This document shows positions 22,421 through 32,044 of a DNA stretch of 58,444 nt, piece after piece (the stretch's first letter is position 1; every line of letters starts with the position of its first letter). The position numbers and the translations under genes are program-made. Under the pieces are notes generated by a model. It saw only the letters and a program-made list of their open reading frames with translations, did not search any database and had not been told where the DNA came from. Origin of the DNA: a virus; the IMG/VR virus record IMGVR_UViG_3300017963_004517, positions 1 through 58,444 of that record. One strand, given 5' to 3'.

Positions 22421-24312
22421 CAATACTCCAACACTCCCACATAACCGCGCATTCGTGGGCCTGTGGACGTAGCATTGTTGACCACCTGATAACCCCATAG
22501 ATCACTCGCATTCAAGTTCGCTGTTCCAGTAGCCGAGTAAGTGCCGGCAGCCGACCCTGCTGGGATGGTCAAGGAAAAGCCACTTGCAGCGCCATTGACC
22601 AGAACAGTGATAACCAGGCTGCCGGTCGCGGGCTGCGCATCGCCAGTCACAAAGGTTATGCTTGTAACCGTTGCCTTCACACTGGTCGGCAACTGAGATG
22701 CGCCTGTTTGCAACCCTGCCTCGGACTGAGGGCCTAAATAGCGGGTACTGGATGCTGGAACCTGCCCGTTTGCGCCTGTTCCCGTCCATTGCTCTTTTGG
22801 TGCCCTTGAATCAACATACGCTTTGATCGATTGCTGGCTGGCTACCTTTGTAGCATCATCGGATGCCATGTCGTCCTCGTCCAAAAACCAACTATACGAG
22901 GACAGGTCGGTAACTGCCTGCAGCTTACTTTCAATATACGTCCAGACGCGAGACATCAAAATCCAGACCGGATTCCCGCTGGAGTCATCGTCCCCTAAAA
23001 GACGATCAGCGTCCTCCAGGGCAGCCCCGATCTCAGACCCGGATGTTGTGTCAACGTCGTCCACATCCCCATCCCAGGCGGTTACCGCGTGACTGTGCAA
23101 GACCGTTTCACTTCCATCAGTCAGTTCTTCTAGTTCCGCCCCACTCACGTCGGTCGCCGCATCATTGCCCGATATATCCGTATAATCTGGGGTTGGTTCG
23201 AACTTACCGGAAATATACGTCCAGATCCTCGACATCAAAATCCAGACCGGATTGCCGCTTGAATCATCGTCCCCTAAAAGACGATCAGCGTCCTCCAGGG
23301 CAGCCCCGATCTCAGACCCGGATGTTGTGTCAACGTCGTCCACATCCCCATCCCAGGAACCCCCGCCGGCCTGGGGAAGCGCGTCGATCTTCGCCTCGAG
23401 CTCCTCCAGAGCATCCTGGACATTAGTTGACTCGATACATCCATACGGATCCACAACAACATATTGGGCAGAATGGAAGTGATAGCCATCAGCACTGAAA
23501 TTCTTGACAAGAGCATCCCACTGCGCTTCTGATAGGTGGTAAGCCTCCAGGACTCCCAGATAGTCCCCGCCCCCGTCGATGTCTGATAGTCTGTTGTGAG
23601 GTGGAACAGGATCGTAGAGGCAGAGCCTGGGATCCACGAAATCATACAAGCCTCCTGGATCCCGGCTGATCGCCGCCTGGCTGGCGTAGAGCCTGACCGC
23701 GCATAATGGGTGATCCGTGATAATCGGAATATCATCCAGGGTCAAAGCGTCTTTGTTCAGGGCAGCACTGCCGGCTGTGACAGAAACCGTTCCTGTGTCA
23801 TCGTACTCCAACAGGACATACAGTGCCCCGGATGCCGGCTGGTACCCGGACAGATCCACCTGTTGATTGGCCAGCACTCCGAACTCTCCCAGGCTGGTGA
23901 TAAACACACCACCGAAAACCTGCACCGTGAACCCGCTATAGGGTAAAACCAGGAATGGCTTGAGTTGATCCTTGCTGATGAAAATCGGATTCTCGTCCCC
24001 GTAGCCATGGGTGTGGGGAGCGACATACGACTCGGAATTATCGCCCCCGCCGTAAATGTTCCAAAAGCCAACCACGTACAACTCACGCCCCCGCTGCTCC
24101 ACATTGACCAGCCGGCCGGAAATATTCGGCACCGACACATTCGTAGCCAGAAAGGTGAAACCGCTAATAATGTCTCTGACATAGACCTTGCCCCCGCCGG
24201 CTGAAACTGTACCGTTCCGGTCTCCCAGGCTGGCAATAAAGCTCTTGGGCAGGTTTTGAAGTTGTCTCTGTTGAATCAGCGCCCGTTCGATTTGTAATCT
24301 AGTTTTTGGCAT
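22420..24312 (-). CDS. Tail fibre or tip protein (630 aa) with internal duplication
   Basis: N-terminal region is helical and Gln/Arg rich, typical of fibre attachment. A repeated 48-residue acidic module (residues about 320-367 and 413-460) contains WDGDVDDVDTTSGSEIGAAL and repeats in near-identical DNA. The C-terminal part (GTGANGQVPASSTRYLGPQ, LVITVLVNGAASGFSLTIPAG) is a beta-rich jelly-roll-like tip. Typical fibre position after the tail-tip gene. Confidence 0.7.
   Translation of the reverse strand: MPKTRLQIERALIQQRQLQNLPKSFIASLGDRNGTVSAGGGKVYVRDIISGFTFLATNVSVPNISGRLVNVEQRGRELYVVGFWNIYGGGDNSESYVAPHTHGYGDENPIFISKDQLKPFLVLPYSGFTVQVFGGVFITSLGEFGVLANQQVDLSGYQPASGALYVLLEYDDTGTVSVTAGSAALNKDALTLDDIPIITDHPLCAVRLYASQAAISRDPGGLYDFVDPRLCLYDPVPPHNRLSDIDGGGDYLGVLEAYHLSEAQWDALVKNFSADGYHFHSAQYVVVDPYGCIESTNVQDALEELEAKIDALPQAGGGSWDGDVDDVDTTSGSEIGAALEDADRLLGDDDSSGNPVWILMSRIWTYISGKFEPTPDYTDISGNDAATDVSGAELEELTDGSETVLHSHAVTAWDGDVDDVDTTSGSEIGAALEDADRLLGDDDSSGNPVWILMSRVWTYIESKLQAVTDLSSYSWFLDEDDMASDDATKVASQQSIKAYVDSRAPKEQWTGTGANGQVPASSTRYLGPQSEAGLQTGASQLPTSVKATVTSITFVTGDAQPATGSLVITVLVNGAASGFSLTIPAGSAAGTYSATGTANLNASDLWGYQVVNNATSTGPRMRGYVGVLEY
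22933..23076 (-). repeat. 144-bp direct repeat in fibre gene, copy 1
   Basis: Nearly identical to 23212-23355. In frame, it encodes the second copy of the acidic module. Confidence 0.9.
23212..23355 (-). repeat. 144-bp direct repeat in fibre gene, copy 2
   Basis: Nearly identical to 22933-23076. In frame, it encodes the first copy of the acidic module. Confidence 0.9.
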
Positions 24313-24323
24313 AACTCACCAAC

Positions 24324-27263
24324 TCACCAACTCACAAACCGAATATGGTTGATTGCGCACAGGGGAGCGACGCTGGCCAGGTTCCCGGTCTTGATCTCCC
24401 AGGTAGTTCCAAAGTCTGGCGTATATTTCACAACCTGGGTCGTGCCCGTCAAAAAAGCGGTTGGGGAACCCTTACAGTTTTCGAACATCCTGTACCCGAT
24501 CCCGAGACTGGCATCCACGTTCCCCCAGGAGGCACCGTAATCGGATGACTTCTTCGCCAAAGTATCTTCATCGCTACCCATCAGGTACTGGCCGGTCGGG
24601 TCACAGGCGATTAGCTGTGGGTAGTCGGAGCTATCTTGGTCGCCAATGTCAGGCTGTGCGGTAAGTGATGCAGCCCCATCGCCATCTATGATGGTTCTCA
24701 GGAAACGTTTGTCTAAGTTCCAAGCATACACGTAACCACCACCCCCAACGGCTCGATGGTGCGATGATGAAAATGTCTGCTGCGGGGGTGTAGTGGGGTA
24801 AGTTTGAGAGTTGACCTGTATCCCACCGGCTGCGCTAAACCGTGAGTAACACTGGCTCGAAAAGGCATTACTCCTTGCATGCTGACAAAACCACCCATCG
24901 CCATAGTGCACAACGTCGCTGCCCCAAATGCGTGCATCCAGTCCGGCTGCCGTTTGTGTCATGGTCGCCCCATCCCATAGATACACATCCATACTGCCAC
25001 TAGGACCTGAGAGCATCATCAATTCTTCGTCAACGTCTGGATTGACACCTATAGCCTCAATAGCAGTGGTCGGGGAGTCTGAATATATCTGCTCCCATGG
25101 TGCCCCCAACGACTCGGTCCTCCACAATTCCCAGCTATACCGCCGAACACTACCCAAAATGCACAAGGCGAAAATTGCCCCGCTGGGTGCAACCAAAACG
25201 CGCTGAACATCGTTGTACTCGGTGCTGGTCATGCCGGCATTCATCTGGAACCACTCAGGGTCATCCTCGTTGAAATTGGTTGTATATAAAAATCCAAAGT
25301 TGGAGGTCGAAATAAGCACTGTTGACGGACCAAGCGTTTCATCCCCGACCACTACCGGAGTCAAGGCCAAATCAATTGGAGGGAGTGGAGGGAGGGATGG
25401 AAGCGGGGGAAGTGGGGGGATAGCTCCATCGTCCACGCTATCCGGAATATCTCCATTGATTGATAATCCCTCAAACGTCTCAGGCTCTACCACCAAAAAA
25501 ACATCCAGTGCTCCAGCTTGTGGATTGTGTCTGAACTCCAGCCGGCGGGGAACCGCACTGCCATCGTAGCCGACTCCCCTGGGATCCTCAGCAGCCGACA
25601 CGGTCAGGTTGATGTATTGCCTTGGCCACAAGTCCAGCAAACGAGGCGCATGAACCAAATCGATCTCGTACTGGAAAGCGTTGTTTTTCCAGCCGAAATA
25701 CAACCCGCACATCTGATTACACTGGCTCTGACTCGAAACCAAATAGTTAGCTCCAGTCTCGGTCGATCCATAACGTTTGTGGATATGGCCAGGGGAAAGA
25801 GACACATAAGCGAGGGGATCCCCGCTCGCATTGACAGATACTCCAGACCAGTACAGCATGGACAAAACGTCATGCGTTTCCAGGACCTTGATACTAGACC
25901 AGTCTGATTCCGTAAGTGTGATCACCTCGGGAATAGATCCCCTGGAGGCTTCCATCTGTGGTTCTACTTCCACGAATAACCGGTTGAACCGGTCCACGCC
26001 AGGCCGGGCAAAAATGGTGGTCAGGGCAATTGTATTGACCTGCTCCCATAACGCACCTGTAATGGTTTTCAAGCCGGCCATGTATTTGGTATCACTGGTC
26101 AGGGTGACATCCATGATACGAGTTGCCGTCGTACGCCAATGCAGAAAATGCCAAAGCATCCGACGCACCGTCAACGCCTGCATATTTGTCCAGTCATCTG
26201 GAGTTGCAGCCGTGATCTCGATTCCCGACAGATAGCCCTCCATGCTCTTCATCCAATATGCCGCGTTGTGGATCGTGAACTCAACTGCACTCGACTTCTG
26301 ATGAAAGTCGATATTTTCCTGGGCAATCCAGCCAATCCCTAGAATATTCTCACTCCCGTTAATTGGGCAGGGAGGCGACTCGCTCACATTGTCCAGTGTG
26401 TCCTCAGTAACCAGGATAGCAAGCGCACGCTTGCGGATTGCGCTCACGCCGGCCCCCGTATCCATTTCAATGTTGAAGGCCAGCCCCCCGCTCTCATAGT
26501 CGTAACTCCAGCCGCGCAGCCTGGCCTGCTTCAAAGGATTGTCGTCATCATAAATAACGATATACCGGACTCCCTTGAAACTCTTCCCGTTGGCAGCCGT
26601 GACTGTACAATAAGCCAGGTATGTGCCGGCAGTGCTGAACACTGCCGTAGGGGAAGCGATTGCAGCATTACTGATACTATCGGCCCCGGCTATCACCCAG
26701 GCATAACTCGATATAGTGCTATCCTCCACCCAGGATGCAGTGTCGGCGGACGGCCCCAACTGGACAGTCACCGTGCCGCCTGAGAGCTTCCCAACCTTAT
26801 GACTGCCCAGCACCGGCACCGGGTCAAAGTCCTCGTGCTGGTCAGAGTAATCAACATCATATTCCATCTTTGCCACGCCGCTAACCAACCGCACCGGACG
26901 CGACCAGAGTCCATAGTCGTCGACTACGGTCAGGTAGATCGTCCCCCCGGCATCCCACTCGATCTCGCTGATTTCCCCGACATAGAACGTGCCGGCGATG
27001 GGAGCCTTGCGGATCCGGCACATCCCCAGGTCGAACGCGCCGGCGCTGGTGCCGACGTAGAGGGTCATATCCGCCAAAACGTCCCCTAATGTACCCGAGC
27101 CGTTGGTAAACGCAATCTCGCCCACCTGATCGTTAGAAGTGGGCACTGTGTCGAGTTCTGCCGTGTAAATCGTGTGAAACTCAGGGAAAGCGACCTGGAT
27201 CCGGGTAGCGTGCCCACTGGATCGCAGCGTCACAAGCTCGCCGGCAGTATAAGCGCGTGCCAT
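24324..27263 (-). CDS. Tail-tip protein with PKD-like and Asp-box beta-propeller regions (979 aa)
   Basis: Residues 1-160 are beta-rich. A PKD-like segment (STISSYAWVIAGADSISNA...FSTAGTYLAYCTVTAANGKSF) covers about 183-228. The central region (about 240-600) is a tail-associated structural domain. A Pro/Leu linker (616-630) leads to a C-terminal region with Asp-box motifs SSDYGASW and TPDFGTTW, typical of sialidase-type beta-propellers. Receptor recognition or glycan binding is likely. No catalytic sialidase residues were confirmed. It lies between a small tail gene and the fibre gene. Confidence 0.7.
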   Translation of the reverse strand: MARAYTAGELVTLRSSGHATRIQVAFPEFHTIYTAELDTVPTSNDQVGEIAFTNGSGTLGDVLADMTLYVGTSAGAFDLGMCRIRKAPIAGTFYVGEISEIEWDAGGTIYLTVVDDYGLWSRPVRLVSGVAKMEYDVDYSDQHEDFDPVPVLGSHKVGKLSGGTVTVQLGPSADTASWVEDSTISSYAWVIAGADSISNAAIASPTAVFSTAGTYLAYCTVTAANGKSFKGVRYIVIYDDDNPLKQARLRGWSYDYESGGLAFNIEMDTGAGVSAIRKRALAILVTEDTLDNVSESPPCPINGSENILGIGWIAQENIDFHQKSSAVEFTIHNAAYWMKSMEGYLSGIEITAATPDDWTNMQALTVRRMLWHFLHWRTTATRIMDVTLTSDTKYMAGLKTITGALWEQVNTIALTTIFARPGVDRFNRLFVEVEPQMEASRGSIPEVITLTESDWSSIKVLETHDVLSMLYWSGVSVNASGDPLAYVSLSPGHIHKRYGSTETGANYLVSSQSQCNQMCGLYFGWKNNAFQYEIDLVHAPRLLDLWPRQYINLTVSAAEDPRGVGYDGSAVPRRLEFRHNPQAGALDVFLVVEPETFEGLSINGDIPDSVDDGAIPPLPPLPSLPPLPPIDLALTPVVVGDETLGPSTVLISTSNFGFLYTTNFNEDDPEWFQMNAGMTSTEYNDVQRVLVAPSGAIFALCILGSVRRYSWELWRTESLGAPWEQIYSDSPTTAIEAIGVNPDVDEELMMLSGPSGSMDVYLWDGATMTQTAAGLDARIWGSDVVHYGDGWFCQHARSNAFSSQCYSRFSAAGGIQVNSQTYPTTPPQQTFSSSHHRAVGGGGYVYAWNLDKRFLRTIIDGDGAASLTAQPDIGDQDSSDYPQLIACDPTGQYLMGSDEDTLAKKSSDYGASWGNVDASLGIGYRMFENCKGSPTAFLTGTTQVVKYTPDFGTTWEIKTGNLASVAPLCAINHIRFVSW

Positions 27264-27640
27264 CAGTCCATTTGCTCCAACACGATGAAACGGATGGAGA
27301 CCTTCATGCTGTGGCTGTTCTGGATATCAGGTGACTCCACCGGCCATACCATCCGGCACCGGTAGGTATGCCAGACCAACTCTTCGTCAAGGGTGCGAGC
27401 ATATACCTCGGCCGATAGGTCGTCGGCACAAAACGCCTTGATAATATCTCGGTGGGTCTGGGATAGATAATTCCAATACCACTCAAACCAGGACCAGCCA
27501 CGGCCTGTGACTGTACCATCCGCCGCAGCCTTCCCCTCGCTGTATTTCTGGAAATGCTGGTAGGGAGCCGGCACGCCATATTCGACCAGGTAGTTCACCG
27601 GGTCGGCTATTTCGGAAAGGGCAAATTGATAAACGGTCAT
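27263..27640 (-). CDS. Distal-tail-like protein (125 aa)
   Basis: The protein (TVYQFALSEIADPVNYLVEYGV, SWFEWYWNYLSQTHRDIIKAFCADD, MKVSIRFIVLEQMD) is in the position of distal-tail or tape-measure-adjacent proteins, between tape measure and tail tip. Its end overlaps the tail-tip start. No firm family match. Confidence 0.5.
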   Translation of the reverse strand: MTVYQFALSEIADPVNYLVEYGVPAPYQHFQKYSEGKAAADGTVTGRGWSWFEWYWNYLSQTHRDIIKAFCADDLSAEVYARTLDEELVWHTYRCRMVWPVESPDIQNSHSMKVSIRFIVLEQMD

Positions 27641-30390
27641 CAGATAATCCCGTGAATATTTTCAAGTAGTTCCTGAGTATCTTCCTTGATCATCCGTCGC
27701 TCTTCGTTGGAGATGGATCCATAGAACCGACGTTGATCATTCAGCACCATGCCGCCCCCGCCCCGAGCGACCGCTTGACCAAGCGACTGTTGGGTCAGCC
27801 GCCCTCCGACCAACCCCTCGAGCATCCGGGTCGTTGAACGCGAAGCCACGAATTCGCCGGCGCCCACGTACCCAGGCCCATACCCGCCGGCCTGGTGGGT
27901 CTCTTTATATCCGGGCAGGTTACTGCCGGCTGCCCCGGAGGTCGCCTCCAGGAACTGGAGCAGATCCTGCTGCATGCGCTGGTAATAATTGGCCCGGATT
28001 TGTTGCTCGTTCAGCAGATTGGCGTCCAGATCCCGCAGGATATCGTAGAATGCGTTACGTCTGTGAATCTGCTCTTCCCTGAATTGCTCTTGTAACTGGC
28101 GCAATCGTTCAGCGGTATCCCGCTTGGCCTGGGCAAGCTGGGCCTGGTGCTCTTCGGCCAACTGCTCGAGCCGCTCTTCGAATTGTTCCCTGGCCAGTTT
28201 TTGCTGGCGCTCGAAATCTTCCTGAGCCTGCTGCTGGCGAAACTCGAATTCCTGACGCCGGCGAGCTCGCTCTTGTGCGAACTCTTGCTCCCGGTCTTGC
28301 TGCTGGCGTTGAAAATCCTCACGCCGACGCTGACTGTCAGTGCGGTACTCCGACTCGGCATCCTGGCGCCGGCGATCATAATCGCGGTTCTCTTCGATAA
28401 TCCCCAGGGCATCCCGGGCGATAGCCAGGTCACGCAGCCGGTCGTGATGATCCTCTGCGAGCTTGCGCATTTCGCTTAGATGATCTTCACGCGAGCGACG
28501 CTCATCCCTCTGGAACTCTTCCTGAGCCTCGGCACGTTGTTCGTTGTAATTCCGGACCGCCTGGGCTTCGGAAAACGCGAATTGCTCTTCGGCCTGTTGT
28601 CGCTGATATTCGAAATTATCACGAGCCTGGGCACTGGATGCAGCAAACTGCGAAATCAGGCGAGCTCGTTGAGTGGCATAGTTGGCCTCGATCTGGGCGA
28701 TCTGACGCGCACCCTGTTCCACCACCTGGGCACGCTGCTTCATGTAGTTTTCTTCGGCCTGCTTCTCTTGCTGGCGATATTGGATAAAAGCATTTGTCGC
28801 CTGGGCCTGGACCGCCTCTTGGTTGAAGTCGCGCAATCCATCAGATAACTCGGAGGCAGACTGCGCAGCCTCTTCGGCAGCCTGGTCGACCTTCTCAGTC
28901 TCCCGAGCGTATCGGTTGATCCCAGGATAACCGCCTCCCCCAGCCGCAGCCTCACGCTGGGCTTCGTCTATCTTCTTCCCGAAATCGGTCTGTGCCAGGC
29001 CGGCGCTAACTGCTTCTACAATAGCCTTGGCAATCACAACCCCGACTGCAATCGAAATTCCACCACCGATAATTTTGCCAGCGGCCCCTCCGCCGGCGCC
29101 GGTCACCGCTCCCCCAGCACCTCCACCCCCAGGCAAGACAACGCCGGCCAGGTACTCACGCACGGAAGCCTGGAACCGGGTGGTCGCCAGGGAGTATTCA
29201 GCCGTGGCTGCCAGGTACTTGAAATCCGCGTAAATCTTGATCCCCTTAGAGACTGCAGCCCCAACTGCTCCCAGGGTCGCCACGACCAGGCCAGTATTGA
29301 GAGCCGCTTGTACTAATTCCGGATTCTGTTGAACAAACGCCGCCGCCTTTTCAGCGAGCTCGGCAGCCTGCTCATAAATGGGGAGCAGGGCTTGTGCCGA
29401 AGCCTCACCCAGATTCAACTGAGCGTTCTTGACTCGCTTGGATGCCGCAATCCACCGGTCGGCTGTCTCGTCTCCCTGGATGCCGGCGGCCTCTACAAAT
29501 TGGACATACTGACGGGCGCTAAGTGCCATCCCTCCGACAACTGCAGTGCCGGCTGCAGCCAAGACGGCAGATATTTGGCCAATGTCAGAAGCGGCTCGAT
29601 TGAGCTCGGCAATCTGTGAGGTTTGCTGCTCGTATCGCTCGTCAATCGCGTCCAGAGCCTTGACGTATTCTAAAAGTTTATCGTTTATCTCATCATACGA
29701 GTCGCGTGTGACCTCGGAAGCGCGATCCGTCGACCGTTCGATTTCTACGGTCTTTTTGTTTGTCGCCACAAGTTGTTTGTAATATTCCCCTGCGGCCTTC
29801 TTGGCCTCATCCCATGATTCGGCGCTTTCTTTTATTGGTAGAGGCCCTTTGGTTACTTGTAATGCAGGGTCAACCCCCTCGGCCTTTCTTGACATTTCTA
29901 CGGCAGCCGCAATGCCAGCCTGGCGACGCTGCTCTTCTCTTGCTAGATTTTGCTGTCGCTCAAATTGGACTAGCGCATTTTTGTAAATTCCAGTTAGTTC
30001 CGTGTTGACGTCGAATGCGCTACCTGTTTGGCCAGACAATAACCGGCGAAACGTCTCAATCCTACTCTGTGTTGCTTGCTCTGCGAACTGCTGCCCATAA
30101 CCGGCAGATGTCGCAGCCTGGCGTCTTTGTGCTTCGATATCCTCGCCGGGACGCCGGGTAAATGAAGCAACCTGCTTATAGTTCTCTGCTAACTTTACAT
30201 AGACCGCTTGAGTTTCTTTAATTCCCTCTACGTGAGCCTTAGAGACATCAGATAATTTTTTGCTCGTCTCTTTTGAAACATTGCCCAGAGAGTTGATCGC
30301 ATCTTCCGTCCTCTTCAAACCCTCCTCTGTGCGACGCTGTTCGCTGGGATCTAATGTCAATCCAAAAGATAAGTTTAAGTTATCAGCCAT
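27640..30390 (-). CDS. Tape-measure protein (916 aa)
   Basis: The longest gene but one, placed right after the tail chaperone genes. It has an N-terminal helical region, and a hydrophobic segment near 285-300 and 405-480 (GGGGAGGAVTGAGGGAAGK then a membrane-like IGGGISIAVGVVIAKAIVEAV). A very long Gln/Arg/Glu coiled coil follows (about 520-840) with frequent RRQxFxRQQ patterns. The length would set tail length at roughly 130-140 nm by the usual 0.15 nm per residue relation, an estimate only. Confidence 0.85.
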   Translation of the reverse strand: MADNLNLSFGLTLDPSEQRRTEEGLKRTEDAINSLGNVSKETSKKLSDVSKAHVEGIKETQAVYVKLAENYKQVASFTRRPGEDIEAQRRQAATSAGYGQQFAEQATQSRIETFRRLLSGQTGSAFDVNTELTGIYKNALVQFERQQNLAREEQRRQAGIAAAVEMSRKAEGVDPALQVTKGPLPIKESAESWDEAKKAAGEYYKQLVATNKKTVEIERSTDRASEVTRDSYDEINDKLLEYVKALDAIDERYEQQTSQIAELNRAASDIGQISAVLAAAGTAVVGGMALSARQYVQFVEAAGIQGDETADRWIAASKRVKNAQLNLGEASAQALLPIYEQAAELAEKAAAFVQQNPELVQAALNTGLVVATLGAVGAAVSKGIKIYADFKYLAATAEYSLATTRFQASVREYLAGVVLPGGGGAGGAVTGAGGGAAGKIIGGGISIAVGVVIAKAIVEAVSAGLAQTDFGKKIDEAQREAAAGGGGYPGINRYARETEKVDQAAEEAAQSASELSDGLRDFNQEAVQAQATNAFIQYRQQEKQAEENYMKQRAQVVEQGARQIAQIEANYATQRARLISQFAASSAQARDNFEYQRQQAEEQFAFSEAQAVRNYNEQRAEAQEEFQRDERRSREDHLSEMRKLAEDHHDRLRDLAIARDALGIIEENRDYDRRRQDAESEYRTDSQRRREDFQRQQQDREQEFAQERARRRQEFEFRQQQAQEDFERQQKLAREQFEERLEQLAEEHQAQLAQAKRDTAERLRQLQEQFREEQIHRRNAFYDILRDLDANLLNEQQIRANYYQRMQQDLLQFLEATSGAAGSNLPGYKETHQAGGYGPGYVGAGEFVASRSTTRMLEGLVGGRLTQQSLGQAVARGGGGMVLNDQRRFYGSISNEERRMIKEDTQELLENIHGII

Positions 30391-31134
30391 TACCTTGTTG
30401 CTCTTTGTATCGCTCCATTACCTGTCCGACCATCTTCTCGAAGATCGAGTCCAGATATAGAATGTTACTCATCAACGGCTCTGGCTGCCGGCGGAGGTCA
30501 GTCGGTAAGAAGCGCCGGTCTGTCGCTCGCCATTTCACCCAGACATCATAGGCCTCTTTGAAATCATCCAAACTTATATCAAGCTCATCGGGCAGGTAAA
30601 AATCCTGGCGATCAGGATTTTTCGGAACCGACCTCAAGAGGCTTTGATAGATTTTTTGGGTCTCGTCCCTTTTTTTTTGGTGGCAGCCAACTCGCGTTCC
30701 TGCTGGGAAATCTGGACATCATAAATCTTGTTCAGCCCGTCCAGCCAGACAAACTCATGCCCAAGCTCCCTGGCCGTCTCGACCCAAAAGGCGATATCGC
30801 TCTTGGGCATGACCAGGAACTGTTCAGGAGTCGGCACTTCGCCATCCGAGCAAATCTTTAGAGGCGCCCAGACCTCGGTGATCATGTTCCTGCGAACGAT
30901 CTCCTCGTACTCTTCGGACTCGTCAAAGCCCTTCAAAAGCTCGGTCACCAGGGACGATAACTTAAAACGGGAAAACCCGTCGGCCTCCGTTACGGTCAAT
31001 CTGAACTTGCGGAGTTGGATCTCGACCGCGACTAGCCCCGTGTCGGTCTCACCAATAGCGAGGCGATGGGGCTGGGGGATCACGGTCGTAGACGTAGAAG
31101 CTTTTTCTGTTCCGTTGATTTCTGCGCTAGTCAT
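30383..31134 (-). CDS. Tail-assembly chaperone fusion product (predicted -1 frameshift)
   Basis: The 84-codon frame ending at 30383 has no ATG start, only a TTG at 30637, but is open back through the AAAAAAAAAGGG run at 30678-30667 in the -1 frame relative to 30634-31134. Slipping back one base at this run joins the first about 155 residues of the 166-aa protein to about 95 residues from the other frame, giving about 250 aa. This is the layout of the G/GT chaperones of lambda-like and many siphophages. The frame arithmetic, slippery run and position between major tail protein and tape measure all agree. Confidence 0.75.
30634..31134 (-). CDS. Tail-assembly chaperone, unshifted product (166 aa)
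   Basis: ATG at 31134. N-terminal tail ASTSTT is encoded by the 18-bp repeat. The helical core (FSRFKLSSLVTELLKGFDESEEYEEIVRRNMITEVWAPLKI) resembles phage chaperones. The basic end (AATKKKGTRPKKSIKAS) is the product when no frameshift occurs. It should assist tail-tube or tape-measure assembly and be absent from the mature virion. Confidence 0.75.
   Translation of the reverse strand: MTSAEINGTEKASTSTTVIPQPHRLAIGETDTGLVAVEIQLRKFRLTVTEADGFSRFKLSSLVTELLKGFDESEEYEEIVRRNMITEVWAPLKICSDGEVPTPEQFLVMPKSDIAFWVETARELGHEFVWLDGLNKIYDVQISQQERELAATKKKGTRPKKSIKAS
30667..30678 (-). promoter_or_regulatory. Slippery run for programmed -1 frameshifting
   Basis: Nine A followed by GGG in the mRNA (AAAAAAAAAGGG). 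Two tandem AAA codons in the 0 frame allow slippage back by one base, which places ribosomes in the open frame of the 30383 gene. A second A run (CCCAAAAAATC) follows about nine bases later. Confidence 0.65.
31084..31101 (+). repeat. 18-bp dispersed repeat in chaperone N-terminus
   Basis: Exact GGTCGTAGACGTAGAAGC, encoding ASTSTT near residue 12 of the chaperone. Confidence 0.95.
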
Positions 31135-31153
31135 GCTAGTCTCCTAAAGGGGT

Positions 31154-32041
31154 TTATGAATCAGCGATCTGGTACAAAACCAAAATCTCGACACCGGCCC
31201 CGTAGGTGGTCACTGGAGCAGTGTTGAACGTGATCGTGGCAGTCGTGGCCGTGTAATCCGCAGCATCGACCACCGCCGGCGTGCCTGTCGTAAGCACAGC
31301 CACAATCTCGATGTTTGTGGCATCTGCAGCTTGTTTGTCGGCAGGGAAATCAAACGCAACCTGGGCAGCCTGGGCAGCGAACGCTGCGACTCGAGGCCGG
31401 TAGGCACTGAAACCAGACCAAATGCCGGCATTGTCAGCGCCTGATGCGGACACGCCTGAGAATGGGTCAGACGGGTCTGACAGGATGGACAAGTCGCCAC
31501 CCCACAGGTACTGGTCAACTGGATCGGGAGCCAGGTCGAATATCAGATCGATGGGCTCCTGGCCGGCACCGGGCTCGCGCACGATGGCCTTGGTATTGGG
31601 AATCATGTGGAACCGCCAACGCTGGGAACCGCTCTGCGCGATAGCAGCCTGGTACATGATCAAGCCCACGTTCGGCTCTGTACCCTGCAAGTCAGACATA
31701 TGTGGAAGCATGCGCATGCCGGCCTTTTCGATGATCGTGCCGCCGGTCAGGGCAGCGATGATATCCAGGTCGGTAGCGCCGACAGAGATCTCGCCCGTGG
31801 CAGGCTCAATGGGGGGGAACACCTGCTGTTTTAGCAGACGGTCATTCCCGATATGAGCCACGCGCCGGCTCGGCGGGATGGTCAAATTGTAGGCCTTGAA
31901 GCCATATACCTCTAGGCCAGTATATGCCTCGCCGGCACCATCGGCCAGAGATCCATCAGGTCGGTTATAAGCATTGAGTTGGTAGATGACAACCTGTTTC
32001 GATCCCGAAAAAACATAAGGTTCAACATTGATACTGGTCAT
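31154..32041 (-). CDS. Major tail (tube) protein
   Basis: A 295-aa beta-rich protein immediately upstream of the tail chaperones, the standard place for the tube protein. It shows MTSINVEPYVFSGSKQVVIYQL, several Gly/Ala-rich strands and a C-terminal immunoglobulin-like stretch (IEIVAVLTTGTPAVVDAADYTATTATITFNTAPV). No sheath gene is adjacent, consistent with a non-contractile tail. Family identity by position and style; not verified by alignment. Confidence 0.7.
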   Translation of the reverse strand: MTSINVEPYVFSGSKQVVIYQLNAYNRPDGSLADGAGEAYTGLEVYGFKAYNLTIPPSRRVAHIGNDRLLKQQVFPPIEPATGEISVGATDLDIIAALTGGTIIEKAGMRMLPHMSDLQGTEPNVGLIMYQAAIAQSGSQRWRFHMIPNTKAIVREPGAGQEPIDLIFDLAPDPVDQYLWGGDLSILSDPSDPFSGVSASGADNAGIWSGFSAYRPRVAAFAAQAAQVAFDFPADKQAADATNIEIVAVLTTGTPAVVDAADYTATTATITFNTAPVTTYGAGVEILVLYQIADS

Positions 32042-32044
32042 AGG

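Noticed and set aside
28147-28848. Leucine-rich forward frames opposite the tape measure
   Set aside because: These are reverse shadows of the Gln/Arg coiled coil, which gives many Leu codons on the other strand.
30651-30663. Second slippery run CCCAAAAAATC as the main frameshift site
   Set aside because: Position is close and frame would also work, but the upstream nine-A run is longer and better placed; kept only as a possible alternative.
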